Shown: positions 1 to 5,553 of the stretch, in pieces
Numbering within the stretch: position 1 is the stretch's first letter
How the letters are laid out: each line of letters starts with the position of its first letter
Source of the DNA: Acidobacteriota bacterium
Lineage (GTDB): Bacteria; Acidobacteriota; Thermoanaerobaculia; Thermoanaerobaculales; Sulfomarinibacteraceae
Assembly (NCBI GenBank): GCA_030637805.1
Contig: DAOWFV010000157.1
Span: 1 to 5,553 of the forward strand
Direction of reading: 5' to 3'
DNA: 5,553 nucleotides
Translations under genes and position numbers: made by a program
Notes under the pieces: model-generated
The model's input: only the letters and a program-made list of their open reading frames with translations
Database searches by the model: none
What the model was told of the DNA's origin: nothing

Positions 1-589
1 CGGTATCGTATTCCTCGACGAGATCGACAAGATCGCTTCCCGCGAAGATGCGGGAGGCCACGGCCCGGACATCTCCCGCGAGGGGGTACAGCGCGACCTC
101 CTGCCGATCGTCGAGGGGACCCACGTCAACACGCGTTACGGCGTGGTACGTACCGATCACGTGCTCTTCATCGCCGCCGGCGCTTTCCACGTCTCGCGGC
201 CGGCGGACCTGATCCCAGAGATGCAGGGTCGGTTTCCCATCCGAGTCGAGCTCAGCGCCCTCAACGAAGATGATTTCCGGCGCATCCTCACCGAGCCCGA
301 GAACTCCCTCATCCGGCAGTACACCGCACTCCTGGCCACCGAGGACCTCGAGCTTCGGTTCACCGACGACGCTGTGCTGGCGATCGCGTCGATGGCGGCG
401 GAGATCAACGAGGCGGCGGAGAACATCGGCGCCCGGCGATTGCACACGGTTTTAGAGCGCCTCCTCGAAGAGTTGAGCTTCGAGGCGCCGGAGCGGGCAG
501 GGGAGATGGTGGAGGTTAGTGAGGAGCTGGTGCGCGAGCGTCTCGGAGAGCTGATCGGAGATCGCGACCTGGCGCGCTATATATTGTAG
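1..589 (+). CDS. hslU: ATP-dependent protease ATPase subunit HslU (ClpY), C-terminal part, 5' end outside window
   Basis: HslU is the AAA+ unfoldase that caps the HslV peptidase and feeds it substrate in the cytoplasm. The reading frame is open from base 2 and gives 195 residues, under half of the roughly 440 usual for the family. Numbering from the window edge, the Walker B motif VFLDEIDK is at 3-10, followed by the HslU-typical GPDISREGVQRDLLPIVEG (21-39). The sensor-1 strand TDHVLFIAAGAF is at 51-62, the probable arginine finger lies in GRFPIRVEL (76-84), and the sensor-2 block NIGARRLHTVLERL is at 141-154. The protein ends in DLARYIL, matching the conserved C-terminal tail that docks into HslV. 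The Walker A, pore loop and I domain must lie upstream of the window. hslV would be expected further upstream but cannot be seen. The stop is 2 bp before the next gene's ATG, so the two are probably co-transcribed. Identification is near certain. Confidence 0.97.
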   Translation, partial: GIVFLDEIDKIASREDAGGHGPDISREGVQRDLLPIVEGTHVNTRYGVVRTDHVLFIAAGAFHVSRPADLIPEMQGRFPIRVELSALNEDDFRRILTEPENSLIRQYTALLATEDLELRFTDDAVLAIASMAAEINEAAENIGARRLHTVLERLLEELSFEAPERAGEMVEVSEELVRERLGELIGDRDLARYIL

Positions 590-591
590 GC

Positions 592-1760
<1,169 letters not shown>

Positions 1761-1764
<4 letters not shown>

Positions 1765-2579
1765 CCACGCTTCTCTATAAGGTCGAGGGCGCGGGCAACG
1801 ACTTTTTGCTCGGGACCGGGGACTGGGCCAAACGCCTGTCGGGGGAACCGGAGCTGGCGATTCGCCTCTGCGACCGCCGCCTCGGGGTGGGCGCCGACGG
1901 TGTCCTCGCGCTCGGCCCGGAGGTGGATGGGAAGGTGAGCCTGGACTACCGCAACGCCGACGGCAGCACCGCCCTTTTCTGCGCCAACGCCACCCGTTGC
2001 GCAGCGCGGGCGGCGGTAGAGCTTTACGGATCCTCGCCGCGGCTGATCGTGGAAACAGGTTGGGGCCCGATCCCCGCCGAGGTGCGGGGAACGGAGGTTG
2101 CCCTCGAGCTGCCGCCCCCCGGGGTGCTCCCGAGGCGTCTCGAGATAGAAAGTCCTCCTTCGGTGGGCGATCTCTGGCTCGTCGAGGTGGGCGTGCCGCA
2201 CCTGGTAGCGGTGGCTGAGGGACTTGCCGAACTCGACCTCGGCGCGGTGGCGCCGCCTCTCCGCCGGCACCCGGCCCTGGGGCAGGAGGGCGCGAACGTC
2301 AACCTCTACGAGATCGATGCCGACGATGTCATCGCAGTACGCAGCTGGGAGCGCGGGGTGGAGGGCGAGACCCTTTGCTGCGGCTCGGGCGTCGTGGCGG
2401 TGGCACTGGGGGTGATGGCCCGCCGCCGCCTGCGCCGGGTGGTCTGCGTGCCCCGCTCGGGCGATCGGCTGACGGTTGAGGCACTCGGCGATCCGCCGGA
2501 CTGCCCGACGCGGTTCATCGGTCCGGCGCGGATGGTGGCCGGGATCGAGCCTGCTGAAGAGCTCCTGCGGGTTAGATGA
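1761..2579 (+). CDS. dapF: Diaminopimelate epimerase (DapF)
   Basis: Cytoplasmic, cofactor-independent racemase that converts LL-diaminopimelate to the meso form, the last shared intermediate for lysine and peptidoglycan. The 272-residue length is normal. Family signatures appear in order: GAGNDF at 10-15, GVGADGV at 42-48, NADGS at 65-69 with the first catalytic cysteine C74, GVPHLV at 144-149, GANVNLYEI at 177-185, WERGVEGET at 196-204, and the second catalytic cysteine C207 in CGSG. After C74 the usual GNG reads ANA, an atypical substitution next to the substrate carboxylate-binding turn. GVEGET carries one more residue than the E. coli-like GAGET, a spacing known from other phyla. GTG 1761 is the first start in this frame, overlaps the lipoprotein stop (GTGA) and gives the expected N-terminus. 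No clear Shine-Dalgarno is present, which suggests translational coupling. Its 3' end overlaps pgpA by 8 bp. Confidence 0.95.
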
Positions 2580-3081
2580 TCAGACGGAAGAGCAGCACCA
2601 ACACGGCCCCCGCATAGAGTGCGGCGGCGAGGTCGTCCACCATGATGCCGACACCACCCGGGAGGCGCTCGAGCGCGCCCACCGGCCACGGTTTGAGGAT
2701 GTCGAAGAATCGGAAGAGAAGGAAACCGACGATCGCCACCGCCGAGACCCTGCCGAGGGACGGCATGGGCACGAAGATGAGGGCCACGAGATAGGTAAGC
2801 CACTGGCCGGCGACCTCGTCGACCACCACGGGCCCCGGATCGCCCTTGGCCCGTCGGCGAGCCTCACTGCCAGCGGCCCAGATACCAACCAGGGTCACGA
2901 TCGCCACGGCGGCTGCGGTGGTCGTGATCCGTGCGGCGGTAAAGGGCAGCGCGGCGCAGGCCGTCCACCAGAGGACCGCCGCCGGCAGCGAGCCGGCGGT
3001 GGTGCCGGGTGCGGGCAGCAGATCCCCGAGGCCGCCAGTGGTTGCAATGATCCTCGCGAACGCGGTTCGCCTCCCACCCAT
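2572..3081 (-). CDS. pgpA: Phosphatidylglycerophosphatase A (PgpA)
   Basis: Integral inner-membrane phosphatase that removes the phosphate from phosphatidylglycerol phosphate to give phosphatidylglycerol. The product is 169 residues, normal for the family. It shows GLGDLLPAPGTTAGSLPA (17-34), the acidic catalytic stretch GDPGPVVVDEVAGQWLT (80-96), FRFFDILKPWP (123-133) and GGVGIMVDDLAA (142-153), all at typical PgpA positions. Hydrophobic segments at about 32-50, 54-70, 92-108, 113-126 and 150-168 agree with a small membrane protein. The reading frame stays open upstream to 3228, but that extension lies inside mpl and is not PgpA-like. ATG 3081 is therefore preferred; it shares one base with the mpl stop (TGATG) and so is probably translated by re-initiation after mpl. 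A G-rich stretch just before it may serve as a ribosome site. The 3' end runs into dapF. Confidence 0.93.
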   Translation of the reverse strand: MGGRRTAFARIIATTGGLGDLLPAPGTTAGSLPAAVLWWTACAALPFTAARITTTAAAVAIVTLVGIWAAGSEARRRAKGDPGPVVVDEVAGQWLTYLVALIFVPMPSLGRVSAVAIVGFLLFRFFDILKPWPVGALERLPGGVGIMVDDLAAALYAGAVLVLLFRLII

Positions 3082-4502
3082 CACGCCCCCCCATCGCCGA
3101 GAAGCTCGAGGAGCCGGCAGTGGAAACCCCCGAAATCCCCCGAGGAACAACCCACCACGACATCCCCGGGAACGAGAAGCCCGAGAAGGCGTTCGGCGGG
3201 GTCCTCCCCATCCTCCGGCATCGCACACAACACACCGCGCGTTCCAAGGTCCTCCGCCAGGGCCGTTCGGTCAAGGATCTCGGAGGCTTCCATACGACCC
3301 CGGTGATACGGCGGCGCCACAAGCACCACGGCGGCCCCGGACAGGGCTTCGACATAGTCGGCGTGGAAAGACCTGCGAGCGGCGGTCAGGGAGCGCGGCT
3401 CGAAGGCAATGACCAGCCGCCGATCGGGCCAGCGTTGACGGGCGGCGGCGATGGTGGCCTCGAGGGCGGTGGGGTGGTGTGCGAAATCGTCGACGACCTC
3501 GATTCCCCTCGCTGCACCGATGACCTCCATCCGGCGTGCCACCCCCGGGAAGCGCGCCATGGCGGCCACGGCAGCGGCGGGCGGAACGCCGGTGGTAATT
3601 GCGGCGGCCACGGCCAGGGCGGCGTTCTGGGTATTGTGGAGGCCCGGATGGGGCACCTCCATCCGCAGGTGCTCTCCCTGCCAGACGAGATCCGCAGAGC
3701 TGCCGCCGGGTGCTCCCGTCCAGGCCCTGAGAGAGAGAGAGCAGTCGGGGTTTGGGCCCACCGTGAGAATCGGAGCGGTGGCATCGCGGCAGGCAGCGAG
3801 AGCGTTGTCGCTCCAGGCGTTCACGATCACAGCGCCGTTTTTTGGAACCTGCGCCGTCCCGGCGCGGAAGGCGGTCAGAACGGCATCGAGATCCGGGTAA
3901 AGGTCTGCGTGGTCGAACTCCACCGGCCCGAGGAGAAAGAGGTGGGGCCGGTAATGGAGGAACTTGGCGCCGCGATCGAAGAAGGCCGTGTTGTACTCGT
4001 CGCCCTCGACGACCAACAGAGATCCCCCTCCAAGGCGATAGCCCCGCGGGTTCCAGCAAGGCAGCCCGCCGATCAGGTACGAGGGGTCGCTCCCGGCGCG
4101 CTCGAGGATCCAGGCGAGCATGGCTGAGGTGGTGGTCTTGCCGTGGGTGCCGGCCACCACCAGGCTCTTGAGTCCACCACCGAGGACGTAATGGGCCACG
4201 GCCTCCGCCTGGGAGAGATGGGGAATGCGCCGCTCGAGGACCGCCGCCACCTCGGGGTTGCTCCGGGGCACCGCGTTGCCGATGATCACCCGATCGACCG
4301 CGGTTGGGATCTCGGTTGGGTCGTAGCCGAGGCGCACAGGAATCCCCAGGTCCTCGAGAAGAGTGCTCATCGGAGGATAGAGCTGGGAGTCCACCCCCTC
4401 CACCCGGTGTCCCGCTTCATAGAGCATCCCGGCCAAAGGCGCCATGGCCGTGCCGCCGATGGGGAGGAAGTACAGGAACTCCTCAGTCCGCTTCTTCACC
4501 AC
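3081..4502 (-). CDS. mpl: UDP-N-acetylmuramate:L-alanyl-γ-D-glutamyl-meso-diaminopimelate ligase (Mpl)
   Basis: Cytoplasmic Mur-ligase-family enzyme that uses ATP to join the recycled tripeptide L-Ala-γ-D-Glu-mDAP to UDP-MurNAc, returning wall fragments to precursor synthesis. The product is 473 residues, near the usual length. An N-terminal Rossmann-like domain (about 10-105) carries IGGTAM and YPPMST. The ATP loop is GTHGKTTT (118-125). Mpl-specific blocks follow: YLIGGLP (142-148), VEGDEYNTAFFDRGAKFLHYRP (165-186) and EFDHADLYPD (195-204). The C-terminal domain has GLHNTQNA (287-294), RRMEV (323-327), DDFAHHPTA (338-346) and FEPRS (367-371). The FDRGAKFLHYRP block separates Mpl from MurC. 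The start is GTG 4502, supported by AGGA 9 bases upstream; a second GTG at 4499 is possible. About eight residues precede the usual N-terminal strand. It leads the mpl-pgpA operon and faces dapF, which makes the mDAP it recycles. A (GA)6 run lies inside at 3729-3740. Confidence 0.95.
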   Translation of the reverse strand: MVKKRTEEFLYFLPIGGTAMAPLAGMLYEAGHRVEGVDSQLYPPMSTLLEDLGIPVRLGYDPTEIPTAVDRVIIGNAVPRSNPEVAAVLERRIPHLSQAEAVAHYVLGGGLKSLVVAGTHGKTTTSAMLAWILERAGSDPSYLIGGLPCWNPRGYRLGGGSLLVVEGDEYNTAFFDRGAKFLHYRPHLFLLGPVEFDHADLYPDLDAVLTAFRAGTAQVPKNGAVIVNAWSDNALAACRDATAPILTVGPNPDCSLSLRAWTGAPGGSSADLVWQGEHLRMEVPHPGLHNTQNAALAVAAAITTGVPPAAAVAAMARFPGVARRMEVIGAARGIEVVDDFAHHPTALEATIAAARQRWPDRRLVIAFEPRSLTAARRSFHADYVEALSGAAVVLVAPPYHRGRMEASEILDRTALAEDLGTRGVLCAMPEDGEDPAERLLGLLVPGDVVVGCSSGDFGGFHCRLLELLGDGGA

Positions 4503-4511
4503 TGGTATAAG

Positions 4512-4515
4512 TCCT
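4512..4515 (-). promoter_or_regulatory. Shine-Dalgarno of mpl
   Basis: On the minus strand AGGA (4515 to 4512, in GCAGGAC) stands 9 bases before GTG 4502. It supports that codon as the mpl start over internal alternatives. Confidence 0.6.
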
Positions 4516-4524
4516 GCAAAAAAG

Positions 4525-4538
4525 AACTCCTAGGGGTT
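4525..4538. promoter_or_regulatory. Near-perfect 14-bp palindrome, possible operator
   Basis: AACTCCTAGGGGTT pairs with its own reverse complement at 12 of 14 positions, with one T/G mismatch pair. It sits between the mpl ribosome site and the proposed plus-strand -35 box, with which it shares two bases, a plausible site for a dimeric regulator. No known regulator motif was recognised, and a chance palindrome is possible. Confidence 0.3.
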
Positions 4539-4565
4539 GCGGGGCACTTGTCGACCCCATAAGAT
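4537..4565 (+). promoter_or_regulatory. Possible σ70-type promoter for the DUF1573 gene
   Basis: TTGCGG (4537-4542) and TAAGAT (4560-4565) are separated by exactly 17 bp. The match to TTGACA is 3/6 and to TATAAT is 4/6, so this is weak. The predicted start of transcription near 4572 would give a leader of about 33 bases with the strong ribosome site inside it. The -10 box overlaps that of the minus-strand candidate. Confidence 0.35.
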
Positions 4566-4592
4566 TGTCGCCGTTTGAGTCGGAGATGACAA
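4564..4592 (-). promoter_or_regulatory. Likely σ70-type promoter for mpl-pgpA
   Basis: Reading the minus strand, TTGTCA (4592-4587, 5/6 match to TTGACA) and GACAAT (4569-4564, 4/6 match to TATAAT) are separated by 17 bp. Transcription would begin near 4557 and leave a leader of about 55 bases before the mpl GTG. The -35 box overlaps the Shine-Dalgarno of the divergent gene, and the -10 box overlaps the divergent -10 by two bases. This is the better of the two candidate promoters in this 102-bp spacer. Confidence 0.45.
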
Positions 4593-4597
4593 GGAGG
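4591..4597 (+). promoter_or_regulatory. Strong Shine-Dalgarno of the DUF1573 gene
   Basis: AAGGAGG lies 7 bases before ATG 4605, near ideal. It fixes that ATG as the start rather than the in-frame ATG at 4623, and suggests high expression of this exported protein. Confidence 0.85.
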
Positions 4598-4604
4598 AAA
4601 AGAG

Positions 4605-5553
4605 ATGTTGAAAAACCACTTCATGCTCCTGATCGCCACGGCGCTGGTGGCGTTGACGGCGTTGACAGCCCCTGTCGCCGTTGCGGCGGACGGGCCCAAG
4701 TTGGTCGTTCCGGAAAAGGTGAAGGACATGGGCACCGTCGCGCAGGGCGAGAAGGTCCATGTGAATTTCGAACTCGTCAATGAGGGCGACGAGCCGCTGA
4801 TTGTCAAGGCGGTGCGGCCCACCTGCGGCTGCACGGTAGCCGACTTCGATCGCGAGATTCCGGCGGGCAAGACCGGTCTGGTCAAGGCCACGCTCGAGAC
4901 CCGCGATTTCTCGGGGCCGATTTCGAAGTCGATCCTGATCATGACCAACGATCCCCGGGACCCCACCGTTACCGTGGTCATCAAGACCGTCGTTCACCCC
5001 TTCGTGGAAGTGTTGCCACGCGCGTTGGTGCGCTTCAATGCGGTCCAGCACGAGCCCATGAACCAGAAGGTGGTCGTGGTTTCGGGCGATGACGACGAGA
5101 ATTTCCAGGTGACCGGCGTCGAGAGCAGCGTGCCCTTTCTGACCGTCACCGTCCGCCCACTGGGTGCCGACGAGCTGCTCGCCGGAAAGTCCTCGAAGCA
5201 GTTCGAGGTTGCGCTGTCAATGAAAGAGGATGCGCCAGTCGGGCCGGTGAACGCCGTGCTCGAGGTCCACACCAACCACCCGAAGGCCAAGACCGTCCCG
5301 GTGAAGGTCTTCGGAGTGATCAGGGCACTGCTCCACGTCACCCCCTCCCAGGTTCAGTTCGGCTCGGTGGAAGCCAAGAAACAATCCGGGCGCAATCTCA
5401 TCGTGGTCAACAACCGCTCCGGCGGAGTGAAGGTGACGGTGACGGGGGCGAGCGTCAACGACGCCGCCTTCGCGGCCGAGGTCGTGACCATCGAAGAGGG
5501 GCGGCGCTACCAGGTGACGGTGACCGTCAAACCCGATGCCAGTCCCGGACCGC
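4605..5553 (+). CDS. Exported DUF1573-type protein with repeated Ig-like modules, 3' end outside window
   Basis: 316 residues are visible with no stop before the window edge. A Sec signal peptide covers about 1-28: MLKNH, a hydrophobic core at 7-21, and a probable cleavage after AVA or AVAA, so the protein is likely periplasmic or surface-exposed. The first module (about 32-132) has the DUF1573 pattern: DMGTVAQGEKVHVNFELVNEG (41-61), PLIVKAVRPTCGCTVAD (64-80), PAGKTG, then TNDPRDP (114-120). The CGC pair at C74 and C76 is the family hallmark. Two more β-sandwich-like modules follow (about 134-237 and from 242), with echoing landmarks FNAV (144-147) and FGSV (252-255) but no CGC. The start is set by AAGGAGG. 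Members are exported Ig-like proteins of unknown role; binding or structural work in the envelope is an inference. It is divergent from mpl and may share control with it. Confidence 0.85.
   Translation, partial: MLKNHFMLLIATALVALTALTAPVAVAADGPKLVVPEKVKDMGTVAQGEKVHVNFELVNEGDEPLIVKAVRPTCGCTVADFDREIPAGKTGLVKATLETRDFSGPISKSILIMTNDPRDPTVTVVIKTVVHPFVEVLPRALVRFNAVQHEPMNQKVVVVSGDDDENFQVTGVESSVPFLTVTVRPLGADELLAGKSSKQFEVALSMKEDAPVGPVNAVLEVHTNHPKAKTVPVKVFGVIRALLHVTPSQVQFGSVEAKKQSGRNLIVVNNRSGGVKVTVTGASVNDAAFAAEVVTIEEGRRYQVTVTVKPDASPGP

Noticed and set aside
2560..2600. Bidirectional terminator between dapF and pgpA
   Set aside because: No GC-rich stem followed by a T-run is visible in either direction, and the genes overlap here.
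3082..3228. N-terminal extension of pgpA from 3228
   Set aside because: It overlaps the mpl C-terminus, is Arg/Gly-rich and unlike PgpA. ATG 3081 gives the family's normal start and length.
2476..3306. Plus-strand open frame (276 codons) across dapF end, pgpA and mpl
   Set aside because: Antisense or out of frame to three recognised genes, with composition rich in Arg, Gly, Ser and Pro and no motif.
3729..3740. (GA)6 dinucleotide run inside mpl as a second slippage switch
   Set aside because: Only six units within a conserved housekeeping enzyme. It encodes a normal SLSLR stretch, so a switching role is not convincing without read-level variation.
3120..4127. Long plus-strand open frame (335 codons) opposite mpl
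   Set aside because: It lies wholly antisense to a clearly identified mpl, has low-complexity Gly/Arg/His-rich composition and no ribosome site or recognisable domain. It is a GC-rich shadow.
4648..4668. Tandem GGCGTTGAC-like repeat in the DUF1573 signal peptide
   Set aside because: Two short copies encoding Ala/Leu/Thr residues of the hydrophobic core; ordinary codon repetition explains it.

Overview
The window is GC-rich (about two thirds by eye) and gene-dense. It holds five genes plus the 3' part of a sixth, nearly all with housekeeping roles in proteolysis, cell-envelope and peptidoglycan metabolism. Gene content fits a diderm bacterium with meso-diaminopimelate (mDAP) peptidoglycan: HslU, a lipobox lipoprotein, DapF, Mpl and PgpA. 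The GVEGET spacing around the second DapF cysteine, the EGDEY variant in Mpl and a GAATTCG heptamer array suggest an uncultured-type lineage such as Acidobacteriota. That placement is an inference from style, not a proven assignment.

Layout, plus strand, left side: the C-terminal 195 residues of HslU (1-589), then a lipoprotein with fibronectin-III-like modules (592-1764), then dapF (1761-2579). The gaps are +2 bp and -4 bp, so these three read as one operon. Minus strand, middle: mpl (4502 down to 3081) followed by pgpA (3081 down to 2572), joined by a TGATG stop/start overlap. The dapF and pgpA 3' ends collide and overlap by 8 bp with no room for a terminator. A 102-bp divergent promoter region (4503-4604) separates mpl from a plus-strand gene for an exported DUF1573-type protein (4605 to beyond the window end).

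How the genes relate: DapF makes mDAP and Mpl re-attaches the recycled mDAP tripeptide to UDP-MurNAc, so synthesis and salvage of the same wall precursor sit face to face. PgpA finishes phosphatidylglycerol synthesis. The lipoprotein upstream of dapF carries an N-terminal CGKEGPPLPP motif like LptM/YifL, which is also the upstream neighbour of dapF in E. coli. No mobile element, CRISPR array, RNA gene or defence system was seen.

The least ordinary feature is the 7-bp tandem array built into the first codons of the lipoprotein gene. It is followed by a degenerate second array and a short palindrome. Because 7 is not a multiple of 3, the array could act as a phase-variable switch if translation really begins at the ATG before it.
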